Below, one piece after another: positions 27,685 through 37,130 of a DNA stretch of 64,000 nucleotides. Source of the stretch: Dyella lutea (GTDB lineage: Bacteria; Pseudomonadota; Gammaproteobacteria; Xanthomonadales; Rhodanobacteraceae); the NCBI RefSeq assembly GCF_024158035.1, contig NZ_JAMZEK010000001.1, positions 1,220,001 to 1,284,000 on the forward strand, read 5' to 3'. The position numbers and the translations under genes are program-made. The notes under the pieces are model-generated. The model was not told the DNA's origin, searched no databases, and saw only the letters and a list, made by a program, of their open reading frames with translations. Every line of letters begins with the position of its first letter. Within the stretch, counting starts at the first letter, position 1.

Positions 27685-28608
27685 TCAGAAAATCGACAGC
27701 CCGGTCAGGCTGGTGAAGCGCTCCAACGCCAGGCTGCCTGCCAGCGAGTTGCCCTTGGCGTTGAGCGCCGGCGACCACACCGCCACCGCCAGCTTGCCGG
27801 GGATCACTCCGACGATGCCGCCGCCGACGCCGCTCTTGGCCGGCATGCCCACGTGGTAGGCGAAGTCGCCCGCCGCGTCGTAGGTGCCGCAGGTGAGCAT
27901 CAGCGCGTTGATGCGCTTGGCCAGGTCCGGCGACAGCAGCGCCTTGCCCGACCACGGGCAGCGGCCCTGATTGGCCAGGAACAGGAAGCCGCGCGCCAGG
28001 TCGGTGCAGCTCATCGCCAGCGAGCACTGATAGAAGTAGAAATCCAGCACCGCCTCGATCGGCTGCTCGAGGTTGTCGAAGCTGCGGATGAAGTTGGCCA
28101 GCGCGGCGTTGCGGTAGCCGTGCGACTTCTCCGACGCGGCCACTTCCGGGTCGTCGCGCAGCGCGGGATTGGCCGCGCAGCCACGCACCGCAGCCAGCAG
28201 CTCGGCGCGCGCGTCGGCGCGGCTCCCCAGCACCACGTCGGCCACCACCAGCGCGCCGGCGTTGATGAACGGGTTGCGCGGCACGCCGTGTTCCACTTCC
28301 AGCTGCACCAGCGAGTTGAATGCGCTGCCGGAGGGCTCGCGGCCGACCCGCTCCCACAGCCGCTCGCCGACCGCCTGCAGGGCGAGGGTGAGCGTGTAGA
28401 CCTTGGAGATGCTCTGGATCGAGAACGGCTCGTCGGCGTCGCCGGTGCGGTACAGCTGGCCATCCAGCGTGACCACCGCCATGCCGAACTTCCCGCGCGG
28501 CACACTGGCGAGGCGCGGGATGTAGTCGGCCACTGCGCCCTGCGCCAGCACCGGACGCAGCTCGTCGCGGATCGCGTCGAGGACGCGCTGGTAATCCGGC
28601 GCGCTCAT
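27685..28608 (-). CDS. glsA: Glutaminase A
   Basis: A 307-residue serine-dependent glutaminase converting L-glutamine to glutamate and ammonia. The beta-lactamase-like fold has its nucleophile pair S66 and K69 in FSIQSISKVYTL. Further family elements are EPSGSAFNSLVQLE, PRNPFINAGALVV, EKSHGYRNAALANFI, YFYQCSLAMSCTDLARG, MLTCGTYDAAGDFAYHVGMPAKSGVGGGIVGVIPG. The start at 28608 gives the canonical N-terminal helix; the frame extends further but overlaps the phaZ gene and lacks a ribosome site. Cytosolic, normal length. It lies 34 nt downstream of the PHA depolymerase stop and may be co-transcribed with it. Confidence 0.96.
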   Translation of the reverse strand: MSAPDYQRVLDAIRDELRPVLAQGAVADYIPRLASVPRGKFGMAVVTLDGQLYRTGDADEPFSIQSISKVYTLTLALQAVGERLWERVGREPSGSAFNSLVQLEVEHGVPRNPFINAGALVVADVVLGSRADARAELLAAVRGCAANPALRDDPEVAASEKSHGYRNAALANFIRSFDNLEQPIEAVLDFYFYQCSLAMSCTDLARGFLFLANQGRCPWSGKALLSPDLAKRINALMLTCGTYDAAGDFAYHVGMPAKSGVGGGIVGVIPGKLAVAVWSPALNAKGNSLAGSLALERFTSLTGLSIF

Positions 28609-28642
28609 GCGCGTCGGGCCGTGCCGTGCGGACGATGGAGCA

Positions 28643-29896
28643 TCACGCCTTGCGCTGGTCGAACTGCCGGATGAAGTCGCGCACCTGCGGGTAGACCGTC
28701 TCGCGCCAGCGGCGGCCGCTGAAGATGCCGTAGTGGCCGGCACCCTCGATCACGCGGTGCATGCGCGAGCGGGCCGGGATGCCGGTGCACAGGTCGTGTG
28801 CCGCCTCGGTCTGGCCCAGGCCGGAGATGTCGTCCAGCTCGCCTTCCACGGTAAGCAGCGCGGTGTGCTTGATCGCCGACGGATCGACCCGCTCGCCCGC
28901 CACGTCCCACACGCCGCGCGGCAGCAGGAACTGCTGGAACACCTTGGCGATGGTGTCGAGATAGAACTGCGCCGGCATGTCGAGCACGGCGTTGTACTCG
29001 TCGTAGAACTTGCGATGCGACTCGGCGTCGTCGAGGTCGCCGCGCACCAGGTCCTGGTAGAAATCCCAGTGCGAGTTGAGGTGGCGGCTGGGGTTCATCG
29101 CGATGAAGCCGGCATGCTGCAGGAAGCCCGGGTAGACCTCGCGGCCGGCACCCGGATAGTTGCTCGGCACGGTGTGGATCACGTTGCCCTTGAACCACGA
29201 CAGCGGCTGGCGCGTGGCCAGGTTGTTGACGCTGGTGGGGCTGCGACGCGGGTCGATCGGGCCGCCCATCATGGTCATCGAGCGCGGCGTGGTCTCGCCG
29301 CGCGAGGCCATCAGCGAGATCGCGGCCAGCACCGGCACGGTCGGCTGGCACACCGAGATCACGTGCAGCGAGTCGGCGCCGATGTGGCGGATGAACTCCT
29401 GCACGTAGGCGACGTAATCGTCCAGGCCGAACGAGCCCGCGCTGGCCGGGATCATGCGCGCATCGACCCAGTCGGTGATGTAGACCTTGTGATCGCGCAG
29501 CAGGGTGCGCACGGTGTCGCGCAGCAGCGTCGAGTGATGCCCCGACAGCGGCGCCACCACCAGCACCACCGGGTCGTTCTTCATCTTCTCGATGGTGTCC
29601 GGGTCGTCGCTGAAGCGCTTGAACCGCTTGAGCTGGCAGAACGGCTTGTCCAGCGCCACGCGCTCGACGATGGCGATCTCATGGTCGTGCGCGATCGCCT
29701 GGTGGATGTCGAATTCCGGCTTCTCGTAATCCTTGCCGATGCGGTGCATCAGCTCGAACCCCGCCGCCCAGCGCTCGATGCCCGGCCACTGCGCGAGCGG
29801 GCTGGAGGGATCGTTGAGCATCTTGGCGTTGGCGTCGGCAAAGTGGCTCAGGGGGCCGAGGAAGGCACGCTGCCACTCGTGAATCTGGTAAAGCAT
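28643..29896 (-). CDS. phaZ: Intracellular polyhydroxyalkanoate depolymerase
   Basis: A 417-residue intracellular PHB depolymerase that mobilises storage polyester granules. The N-terminus MLYQIHEWQRAFLGPLSHFA is typical of PhaZ1-type enzymes. As in those enzymes, the nucleophile is a cysteine, C183 in ISVCQPTVPVL, instead of a lipase-box serine. NYPGAGREVYPGFLQHAGFIAMNP, LTVEGELDDISGLGQTEAAHDLC (catalytic Asp region) and HRVIEGAGHYGIFSGRRWRETVYP (catalytic His) follow. The enzyme starts at 29896; a TTG six bases upstream is less likely. It implies that the organism stores PHB, although no synthase gene is in the window. Confidence 0.94.
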   Translation of the reverse strand: MLYQIHEWQRAFLGPLSHFADANAKMLNDPSSPLAQWPGIERWAAGFELMHRIGKDYEKPEFDIHQAIAHDHEIAIVERVALDKPFCQLKRFKRFSDDPDTIEKMKNDPVVLVVAPLSGHHSTLLRDTVRTLLRDHKVYITDWVDARMIPASAGSFGLDDYVAYVQEFIRHIGADSLHVISVCQPTVPVLAAISLMASRGETTPRSMTMMGGPIDPRRSPTSVNNLATRQPLSWFKGNVIHTVPSNYPGAGREVYPGFLQHAGFIAMNPSRHLNSHWDFYQDLVRGDLDDAESHRKFYDEYNAVLDMPAQFYLDTIAKVFQQFLLPRGVWDVAGERVDPSAIKHTALLTVEGELDDISGLGQTEAAHDLCTGIPARSRMHRVIEGAGHYGIFSGRRWRETVYPQVRDFIRQFDQRKA

Positions 29897-29996
29897 AGGC
29901 AAGACCGTCGAACTCTAAAGTCCTGATCTTAGTTCCTTTCAAGTTGAATTGTGTTGCGGTGCCGCAAGAATTTGCACAGACCGCCGGCGCACAGGC

Positions 29997-30491
29997 TCAG
30001 CCGGCGCGGCGGACCTCGGTACCGGCGACGAGATCGTGCAGGGCGCGGCGGCGCGGGTCGACCAGGGCGACCGCGAACCAGACTGTCCAGGTCGCCAGCA
30101 TCGCCAGTGCGGCCTCCCGCAGGCCGATCATCGGCGACAGGCCCAGTGCCAGCAGCGGCAGTGCGGCGACGGCCAGGCGCAGCAGCAGGCGCGCCGTTGG
30201 TACCGTGGCGCCGCTGGCGGACACCACGCGCAGGCGCCACGGACGCATGCCCACGGTCTGCCCGCCGCGCCGCCAGGACGCCACGAAATAGCCGCCCACG
30301 CAGGCCGCCTCGAAGAACGGGAACCACCACGCCCTCAGGTGCTGGTGCTCGTCGAGCAGATGGCCGCCGGTCAGGGCCAGGCCGACCATGTTGGCCACCA
30401 GCATGATCGCCACCACGATCAGCAGGTCGTAGACCAGGGCGATGAGGCGGAGCCAGAGCGGGGCGGGGAGCGAAGCGGTCGTGTCGGTCAT
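29997..30491 (-). CDS. RDD family membrane protein
   Basis: A 164-residue membrane protein of the RDD family. The usual first motif residues appear as LWLRLIALVYDLLIVVAIMLVANMVG, with Arg then Asp around helix 1 (about 15-40). Helix 2 is at about 55-72 (PFFEAACVGGYFVASW), then GQTVGMRPWRLRVVSASG, the conserved G-x-T-x-G-K/R segment, and helix 3 near 105-135. It ends ALVDPRRRALHDLVAGTEV, the conserved HDxxxGT tail. The family is linked to transport or ion homeostasis without a general mechanism. The gene is divergent from xerD, with 43 bp between the starts, so they share a very compact promoter region. Confidence 0.88.
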   Translation of the reverse strand: MTDTTASLPAPLWLRLIALVYDLLIVVAIMLVANMVGLALTGGHLLDEHQHLRAWWFPFFEAACVGGYFVASWRRGGQTVGMRPWRLRVVSASGATVPTARLLLRLAVAALPLLALGLSPMIGLREAALAMLATWTVWFAVALVDPRRRALHDLVAGTEVRRAG

Positions 30492-30534
30492 CGGCGGCTT
30501 GCGTGAGGCGCGCGCCACGCCGAGCATGGTGCGC

Positions 30535-31452
30535 ATGAGAGAGAACGAATCGCCCGGCAGTATCGCCGAAGCCGACCAGCGCAGCATCGCCACTTTCCTG
30601 GAGGGGGTGTGGTCGGAGGACGGTCTGTCCGATCGCACGCTCGACGCCTACCGCCGCGACCTGGAGGGCCTGGCGCGCTGGCTGGCGACGCGCGGGCGCA
30701 GCCTGCGCGATGCCCGGCGCGAGGACCTTTCCGCCTACCACGGCGCGCAGCCGGTGGCGGTGCGCTCGCTGGCGCGGCGGCAATCGGCGTTCCGCCGCTT
30801 CTACGGCCACCTCACCCGGCACGAGCCGGGTTTCGAGGATCCGACCCGGCTGATCGAGCGACCGAAGATGCCGCGCAGCCTGCCCAAGGCGCTGGCCGAA
30901 CGAGAGATCGAGGCGCTGCTGGAGGCGCCGGACACCGGCACCACGCTGGGCCTGCGCGACAAGGCGATGCTGGAGCTGATGTACGCCTGCGGCCTGCGCG
31001 TGTCCGAACTGGTGGAGCTGCCACTGGCCGGGCTGAACCCTCGGCAGGGCGTGTTGCGGGTCACCGGCAAGGGCGGAAAGGACCGGCTGGTGCCGGTCGG
31101 CGAGATGGCGCTGGAGCGCATCGAGGCCTACCTGCGCGAGGCGCGACCGGTGCTCGCGCGCGGGCGCCAGCCGGCGGCGTTGTTTCTCAGCCGACGCGGC
31201 GAAGGCATGACCCGGCAGATGTTCTGGACCCTGGTCAAGCGCTACGCCGTGCGGGTCGGCATCACGCCCAAGCGCATCTCGCCGCACGTGCTCAGGCACT
31301 CCTTCGCCACCCACCTGCTCAACCACGGCGCCGACCTGCGCGCCTTGCAGATGCTGCTCGGCCACAGTGCACTGAGCACCACGCAGATCTACACCCTGGT
31401 GGCCAAGGAAGGACTCAAGCGCCTGCACGCGCAGCACCATCCGCGAGGGTGA
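30535..31452 (+). CDS. xerD: Site-specific tyrosine recombinase XerD
   Basis: A 305-residue XerD recombinase, which with XerC resolves chromosome dimers at dif under FtsK control. The core-binding domain spans residues 10-105. All catalytic residues are present: R155 (CGLRVSEL), K179 (TGKGGKDR), H251 and R254 (HVLRHSFATHLL), H277 (LGHSALSTTQIY) and nucleophile Y286. The PKMPRSLPKAL linker and the C-terminal HAQHHPRG match XerD better than XerC. The start at 30535 is used; an ATG nine bases upstream is equally possible. The dsbC gene follows, as in many gammaproteobacteria. Confidence 0.95.
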   Translation: MRENESPGSIAEADQRSIATFLEGVWSEDGLSDRTLDAYRRDLEGLARWLATRGRSLRDARREDLSAYHGAQPVAVRSLARRQSAFRRFYGHLTRHEPGFEDPTRLIERPKMPRSLPKALAEREIEALLEAPDTGTTLGLRDKAMLELMYACGLRVSELVELPLAGLNPRQGVLRVTGKGGKDRLVPVGEMALERIEAYLREARPVLARGRQPAALFLSRRGEGMTRQMFWTLVKRYAVRVGITPKRISPHVLRHSFATHLLNHGADLRALQMLLGHSALSTTQIYTLVAKEGLKRLHAQHHPRG

Positions 31453-31565
31453 CGAGGCGGCCTGCCGCATGACGCGGTCGCCGGAACGGTTCAGGCGGCT
31501 GTGCCAGAATCCTGGCTCTTTCGGCGGCACATCGGGGCCGCCGCACGCATGACGAGGTTGGCGCG

Positions 31566-32339
31566 ATGTGGAAACAGCTGGTCCTGGCCCTGGTCCTGGG
31601 GGCGATGTCGGTGGCGGTCGCGGCGGCCGACGGCGGTCGTGACAACGGCGTGTCGCCGGGGGCCGAGCGCGCGGTTCGTGCGGCGATCGCCAGTTTCGGG
31701 CCGGGCGTGAAGATCGAGCGCATCGCGCCGGCGGAGGTCCCCGGCTTCTACCGCGTGATCGCCGCCGGCCAGATGGTCTACGTCAGCGACGACGGCAAGT
31801 ACATGCTCAACGGCGACCTGGTGCAGGTCGACGGCCACAAGAGCCTGGGTGATGCCGCCTGGGCCAGTTTCCGCAAGGCCCAACTGGCCTCGGTGCCGGC
31901 GTCGCAGCGGATCGTCTTCGCGCCGCCGCACCCGAAAACCACGCTGACCGTGTTCACCGACGTCAACTGCGGCTTTTGCCGCCAGCTGCACGAGCACATC
32001 GGGGACTTCATGAAAGCCGGCATCGCGGTCGAATACCTGGCCTGGCCGCGAGAGGGTGTCGCCACCACCGCGGGGCGGCCCACGCCGACTTATACCGAGA
32101 TGGTCTCGGTCTGGTGCGCGGCCGACCGCAAGCAGGCGTTCGCCGAGGCCAAGGAAGGGCACGAGCCCAAGCCCGCCACCTGCAACAACCCGGTCAAGGC
32201 CCAGTACGAGCTTGGCCAGCGGATCGGGGTCAGCGGCACGCCCGCGATCTTCACCCCGGACGGCCGCGAGCTGGGTGGTTACGTCACCGCCCAGCAGGTG
32301 CTGGACGACCTCGCCAGGCACCCCGGTTCGGGCAGCTGA
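31566..32339 (+). CDS. dsbC: Thiol:disulfide interchange protein DsbC
   Basis: A 257-residue periplasmic disulfide isomerase. The signal peptide covers residues 1-20 (MWKQLVLALVLGAMSVAVAA). The N-terminal dimerisation domain spans about 28-95 (ERIAPAEVPGFYRVIAAGQMVYVSDDGKYMLNGDLVQVD is characteristic). The thioredoxin-like catalytic domain has the active site C135-GF-C138 (VFTDVNCGFCRQLHEHI; most family members have CGYC), and GVSGTPAIFTPDG carries the cis-proline. A second Cys pair (WCAADRKQ..., PATCNN) matches the structural disulfide of DsbC. A 113-bp gap separates it from xerD. Confidence 0.94.
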   Translation: MWKQLVLALVLGAMSVAVAAADGGRDNGVSPGAERAVRAAIASFGPGVKIERIAPAEVPGFYRVIAAGQMVYVSDDGKYMLNGDLVQVDGHKSLGDAAWASFRKAQLASVPASQRIVFAPPHPKTTLTVFTDVNCGFCRQLHEHIGDFMKAGIAVEYLAWPREGVATTAGRPTPTYTEMVSVWCAADRKQAFAEAKEGHEPKPATCNNPVKAQYELGQRIGVSGTPAIFTPDGRELGGYVTAQQVLDDLARHPGSGS

Positions 32340-32426
32340 TCCGGGGCAGGCCCGGGGGCAGGGCGATGCGGTGGTGCAGCATCGGGTAGAATGGCGGTTT
32401 TCCCGTACAGCGCCATTCCCCCTCGC

Positions 32427-35400
32427 ATGATCGCTTTCGACGGGCAAAACGCCCTTTCGCCGTTCCGCCTCGACCGTCTCAACGCCCGCCTCGATGTGCT
32501 GCATCGCGGTGCTCGTGTGCAGGCGTCCTGGTTCGTTTACTTCCTCGATGCCGACCGCGTGCCCGAAGGCGAGCAGCGCAAGCGCCTGCTCGAGGTGCTC
32601 GAGGCGAAGGATGCCGAGCCGGAGGAAGCCACGCTGTGGGTCGTACCGCGGCTGGGCACCATCTCGCCGTGGTCGAGCAAGGCCACCGACATCCTGCATG
32701 GCGCCGGCTTCGACGTGCGCCGCGTCGAACGCGGCATGGCGTGGCTGGCGGTGGGTCTGCCCGAGGCCGGTGCCCCTGACCACGAAGCAGTGATGGGCGT
32801 GCTGCACGACGCGATGACGCAGTCGGTGCTGACCGACCTTTCCCGGGCGCAGGGCCTGTTCCTCGCCGGTACCCCGGGCGACCTGGTGCACATCCCCCTG
32901 GGCAGCGACCCGCTGGCGGCGCTGGCCGAGGCCAATGCGCGGCTTGGCCTGGCGCTGGCCGAGGACGAGATCGAATACCTGGCCGCCCGCTACGGCGACC
33001 TGGGCCGCGACCCGACCGACGCCGAGCTGTTCATGTTTGCTCAGGCCAATTCGGAGCACTGCCGCCACAAGGTGTTCAACGCCAGCTGGACGGTCGACGG
33101 CGAAGAGCAGGACAAGAGCCTGTTCGCCATGATCAAGAACACCCACCAGCACGCACCCGCGCACACGCTGTCGGCCTACAAGGACAACGCGGCGGTGATC
33201 GAGGGCAGCGAAGGCAAGCGCTTCTTCACCGACGACGACGGCACCTGGCGCGCGCACAGCGAGCGCATCGACTACGCGATCAAGGTCGAGACGCACAACC
33301 ATCCCACCGCGATCGCGCCGTGGCCCGGTGCCGCCACCGGTGCCGGCGGCGAGATCCGCGACGAGGGCGCGACCGGCCGCGGCGCCAAGCCCAAGGCCGG
33401 CCTGACCGGCTTCTCGGTATCCGACCTGCGCATCCCCGGCCACTGGCAGCCGTGGGAGGTGGAGCGTCCGCTGCCGCCGCGCATGGCCACCGCGTTCGAG
33501 ATCATGCGCGACGGCCCGCTCGGTGCCGCGGCGTTCAACAACGAATTCGGTCGTCCCTGCCTGGGCGGCTACTTCCGCACCTACGAGAACGAGCTGCCCG
33601 GTCAGGTCGGCTTCCGCCGCGGCTACGACAAGCCAATCATGATCGCCGGCGGCCTGGCCAACATCCGCGCCGACCACGTGCAGAAGCGCGAACTCAAGCC
33701 CGGTCACAAGGTGATCGTGCTGGGCGGCCCGGCCATGCTGATCGGCCTGGGCGGCGGCGCCGCCTCGTCGGTGGCCTCGGGTACCTCCAGCGCCGAGCTC
33801 GATTTCGCCTCGGTGCAGCGCGACAACGCCGAGATGGAGCGCCGCTGCCAGCAGGTGATCGACGCCTGCTGGGCGCGCGGCGACCACAATCCGATCGTCA
33901 GCGTCCACGACGTCGGCGCCGGCGGCCTGTCCAACGCGATTCCCGAGCTGCTCAACGATGCCGGTGTCGGCGGCGAGATCGACCTGTCCAAGGTGCCGTG
34001 CGACGACCCCTCGCTGTCGCCGATGCAGGTGTGGAGCAACGAGTCTCAGGAGCGCTACGTGCTCGGCATCGCCGAGGCCGACCTGGCCGAGTTCGAGGCC
34101 TACTGCGCCCGCGAGCGCTGTCCCTACGCGGTGGTCGGAACGGCGACCGAAGCACGCGTGCTGCGCGTGACCGATCCGCGTCGCGCGCTCACCGTGATCG
34201 ACCTGCCGATGGATGTGCTGTTCGGCAAGCCGCCGCGCATGCATCGCGACGCCAGGCGCATCAAGGCGCGCATCGACCTGGTGCCCGACCTGTCCGGCGT
34301 GGGCATGGACGAGGCGGTGCTGCGCGTGCTGCGCCTGCCGACGGTGGGCTCGAAGAACTTCCTCATCACCATTGGCGACCGCACCGTCGGTGGCCTCAAC
34401 CATCGCGATCCGATGGTCGGTCCGTGGCAGGTGCCGGTGGCCGACTGTGCGGTGACCATCGCCGACTTCGACGGCTATGCCGGCGAGGCGATGGCGATGG
34501 CCGAGCGCGCCCCGGTGGCGCTGCTCAACAGCGCAGACGCCGCGCGGCTGGCGGTGGGCGAGGCGATCACCAACCTGGCCGCCGCGGCGATCGATTCGCT
34601 GGGCGAAGTGCGCCTGTCGGCGAACTGGATGGCCGCGGTGAACACGCCGGGCGAGGACGCTGCGCTGTTCGACGCGGTCAAGGCGGTGGGCATGGAGCTG
34701 TGCCCGACGCTGGACATCTCGATCCCGGTCGGCAAGGACTCGCTGTCGATGCAGACGGTGTGGATGGACGGCGAGCAGCGCCAGTCCACCGTGTCGCCGG
34801 TGTCGCTGGTGATCACCGGCTTCGCCCGCGTCAGCGACGTGCGCCGCACGCTCACCCCGCAGCTCAAGCTCGACCGCGGTCCATCCGACCTGTGGCTGGT
34901 CGACCTCGGTGGCGGCCGCGACCGCCTCGGCGGTTCGGCGCTGACCCAGGTGTTCAACCGCGCCGGTGGCGTGCCGCCGGACCTGGAAGACCCCAAGCGC
35001 CTGAAGGGCCTGTTCGAGCTGGTGCAGGAAGCGAACCGCGCCGGCCTGCTGCTGGCCTATCATGACCGTTCCGACGGCGGCGTCATCACCACGCTGCTGG
35101 AGATGGCCTTCGCCGGTCACTGCGGCCTGGAGATCCACCTGGACGGCTGGGCCGAGGCCACGCTGCGCGCGCTCTTCAACGAGGAACTCGGCGCCGTGCT
35201 GCAGGTGGCCGAGGCCAACCGCGAGGCGTTCGAGGCGCTGCTGGTCAAGCACGGGCTGGCCGGGCTGAGCCATCGCATCGGCCGGCCCAAGGAAAAGCTC
35301 GGCATCAAGCTCTACCTCGGCAACGAGGCCACCTTCAAATGGCACTGGAGCACGCTGTTCAAGGCGTGGAACGAGACCAGCCACGCCATGCAGCGGTTGC

Positions 35401-36293
35401 GCGACAACCCGCTCAGCGCCGACGCCGAGCTGGAGTGGCGGCTGGACGACGCCGACCCGGGCATCACGCCGAAGCTCACCTTCGACATCACCAAGGACGT
35501 CGCCTCGCCGTACCTCGCCAGCGGCGCACCACGCCCGCGCGTGGCGATCCTGCGCGAGCAGGGCGTCAATGGCCAGGTGGAGATGGCCGCCGCGTTCACC
35601 CGCGCCGGCTTCGACGCGGTGGACGTGCACATGTCCGACCTGGCCTCGGGCCGGGTGAAGCTGGCCGACTTCCGCGGCTTTGCCGCCTGCGGCGGCTTCT
35701 CCTACGGCGACGTGCTCGGCGCGGGCCGCGGCTGGGCCACGTCGATCCTCTACAACGAAGACCTGCGCGCGCAGTTCGAGGCGTTCTTTGGCGATCCGTC
35801 GAAGTTCGCCCTCGGCGTGTGCAACGGCTGCCAGATGCTCAGCCAGCTCAAGGACATCATCCCCGGCGCGCAGCACTGGCCGAAGTTCCTGCGCAACGCC
35901 TCCGAGCAGTACGAGGCGCGCGTGGCGACGCTGGAGATCCTCGACTCGCCCAGCCTGTTCTTCAAGGGCATGACCGGATCGCGGATCCCGGTGGCGGTGG
36001 CGCACGGCGAAGGCCGCGTGCACTTCCCCAGCGTGTGCAGCCCGTCCAAGGCGCAGGCGGCGGTGCGTTTCGTCGACAACCGCGGCAAGCCGACCGAGAA
36101 CTATCCGCTGAATCCGAATGGCTCGCCCGGCGGCCTGGCCGGCTTCACCGCCGCCGACGGCCGCGTGACCATCCTGATGCCGCATCCCGAGCGGGTGTTC
36201 CGCAGCGCCCAGCTGAGCTGGTGCCCGGACAGCTGGGGCGAGGATTCGCCGTGGATGCGCATGTTCCGCAACGCGCGGGCATGGTGCGGCTGA
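32427..36293 (+). CDS. purL: Phosphoribosylformylglycinamidine synthase (large single-chain form)
   Basis: A 1288-residue FGAM synthase catalysing the fourth step of purine biosynthesis (FGAR + Gln + ATP). Domains in order: PurS-like N-terminal domain (1-140), linker with MFAQANSEHCRHKVFNASW (substrate His near 215), the FGAM synthetase AIR-synthase-like halves (VETHNHPTAIAPWPGAATGAGGEIRDEGATGRG; NPIVSVHDVGAGGLSNAIPEL), and a C-terminal class I glutaminase domain from about 1035. That domain has Cys in LGVCNGCQM and the His/Glu pair in MPHPERVFR. Typical length for the proteobacterial single-chain enzyme. Start MIAFDGQNALSPFRL chosen over an ATG 36 nt upstream. Confidence 0.97.
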   Translation: MIAFDGQNALSPFRLDRLNARLDVLHRGARVQASWFVYFLDADRVPEGEQRKRLLEVLEAKDAEPEEATLWVVPRLGTISPWSSKATDILHGAGFDVRRVERGMAWLAVGLPEAGAPDHEAVMGVLHDAMTQSVLTDLSRAQGLFLAGTPGDLVHIPLGSDPLAALAEANARLGLALAEDEIEYLAARYGDLGRDPTDAELFMFAQANSEHCRHKVFNASWTVDGEEQDKSLFAMIKNTHQHAPAHTLSAYKDNAAVIEGSEGKRFFTDDDGTWRAHSERIDYAIKVETHNHPTAIAPWPGAATGAGGEIRDEGATGRGAKPKAGLTGFSVSDLRIPGHWQPWEVERPLPPRMATAFEIMRDGPLGAAAFNNEFGRPCLGGYFRTYENELPGQVGFRRGYDKPIMIAGGLANIRADHVQKRELKPGHKVIVLGGPAMLIGLGGGAASSVASGTSSAELDFASVQRDNAEMERRCQQVIDACWARGDHNPIVSVHDVGAGGLSNAIPELLNDAGVGGEIDLSKVPCDDPSLSPMQVWSNESQERYVLGIAEADLAEFEAYCARERCPYAVVGTATEARVLRVTDPRRALTVIDLPMDVLFGKPPRMHRDARRIKARIDLVPDLSGVGMDEAVLRVLRLPTVGSKNFLITIGDRTVGGLNHRDPMVGPWQVPVADCAVTIADFDGYAGEAMAMAERAPVALLNSADAARLAVGEAITNLAAAAIDSLGEVRLSANWMAAVNTPGEDAALFDAVKAVGMELCPTLDISIPVGKDSLSMQTVWMDGEQRQSTVSPVSLVITGFARVSDVRRTLTPQLKLDRGPSDLWLVDLGGGRDRLGGSALTQVFNRAGGVPPDLEDPKRLKGLFELVQEANRAGLLLAYHDRSDGGVITTLLEMAFAGHCGLEIHLDGWAEATLRALFNEELGAVLQVAEANREAFEALLVKHGLAGLSHRIGRPKEKLGIKLYLGNEATFKWHWSTLFKAWNETSHAMQRLRDNPLSADAELEWRLDDADPGITPKLTFDITKDVASPYLASGAPRPRVAILREQGVNGQVEMAAAFTRAGFDAVDVHMSDLASGRVKLADFRGFAACGGFSYGDVLGAGRGWATSILYNEDLRAQFEAFFGDPSKFALGVCNGCQMLSQLKDIIPGAQHWPKFLRNASEQYEARVATLEILDSPSLFFKGMTGSRIPVAVAHGEGRVHFPSVCSPSKAQAAVRFVDNRGKPTENYPLNPNGSPGGLAGFTAADGRVTILMPHPERVFRSAQLSWCPDSWGEDSPWMRMFRNARAWCG

Positions 36294-36340
36294 GCGGCAG
36301 CGGATCTCCCCGCGCCGCCGCGATCCGCGGCGGCTGAGTC

Positions 36341-37090
36341 ATGCGCGGCCTCGCCCTGCGCCGCAGCTGGCCATACGCGCTCTGGCTGATCGCGCTGGCG
36401 CTGGTGCCGTGGTGGCTGGGTCTGCCGCTGTTGCTCGGTACCGCCGCGGCACTCCTGGTGCCGGTCGAACGCCTGCATGCCTGGCAAGGACGTCTGCGGC
36501 TGTCGCTGCGCTGGGGCTTGCCCGGCGTATCGCTCGCGCTCGGTCACCGCTTCGCCGAGGCGGCGCTCGGCTGGACCGTGGCGGCGGTGGCCGCACTGGC
36601 AGGATTCACCCTGCTGGCCGGACTCGAGGCCTGGCTGGACCGCCATCGTCGTGCGGATCGGGAGCTCGCCGTGACACCATCCGCAGGCGAAGAATGGCCG
36701 GAGCGTGTGTTGGCGCCGCCGCCGGTGGGCCACGGCATCATCGAGTTGGCGCCGCCCGACTGGCATGTCTGCGCGGCAGGATCGCCTGCGGGCCCGCCCG
36801 GCGGGCAAGTGCGTTACGTGCAGGAGGCGGGCTTTGCCGGCTTCCGTTTCGATGACGGCAGCCGCGTCGAGGCACCGCCCGGACGTTGCGCGATCGATCC
36901 CGGCGGCGGCTGGCTGGCGGTGGAGATTCGGCCGGGCGTCCTGCTCTGGGATCGCCGGAGCGGACGCGTGCACCGGCTGCGTCGGCGCGGCCTGTGCGGC
37001 TGGTATGCGGGCCATCCCTGGCTGCAGTCGAGCCCGGGCGAGATGCCGGTGCCGCTGGACGAGGCGCTGCGTCGCGAGCCGGCCGACTGA
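36341..37090 (+). CDS. Hypothetical membrane protein, 249 aa
   Basis: Unrecognised 249-residue protein. N-terminal hydrophobic segments lie at about 13-40 (ALWLIALALVPWWLGLPLLLGTAAALLV) and 78-97 (LGWTVAAVAALAGFTLLAGL). A charged linker and a soluble C-terminal domain of about 130 residues follow (PPDWHVCAAG, VRYVQEAGFAGFRFDDGSRVEAPPGRCAIDPGGGWLAVEIRPGVLLWDRRSGRVHRL), apparently beta-rich. It begins 47 bp after purL and ends 40 bp before a glycosyltransferase gene, so the downstream three genes could form one transcript. Codon usage fits the neighbours and the frame is uninterrupted, which supports a real gene; no function proposed. Confidence 0.65.
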   Translation: MRGLALRRSWPYALWLIALALVPWWLGLPLLLGTAAALLVPVERLHAWQGRLRLSLRWGLPGVSLALGHRFAEAALGWTVAAVAALAGFTLLAGLEAWLDRHRRADRELAVTPSAGEEWPERVLAPPPVGHGIIELAPPDWHVCAAGSPAGPPGGQVRYVQEAGFAGFRFDDGSRVEAPPGRCAIDPGGGWLAVEIRPGVLLWDRRSGRVHRLRRRGLCGWYAGHPWLQSSPGEMPVPLDEALRREPAD

Positions 37091-37130
37091 GTCGTTTTCC
37101 AATCGCCGCCGCGCGCGCATACTTGTGCCG

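Noticed and set aside
31491-36185. A 1564-codon open frame antisense to purL
   Set aside because: purL is certain on the plus strand. The antisense frame is a product of GC-rich codon usage, with a low-complexity Arg/Gly/Val/His composition and no domain.
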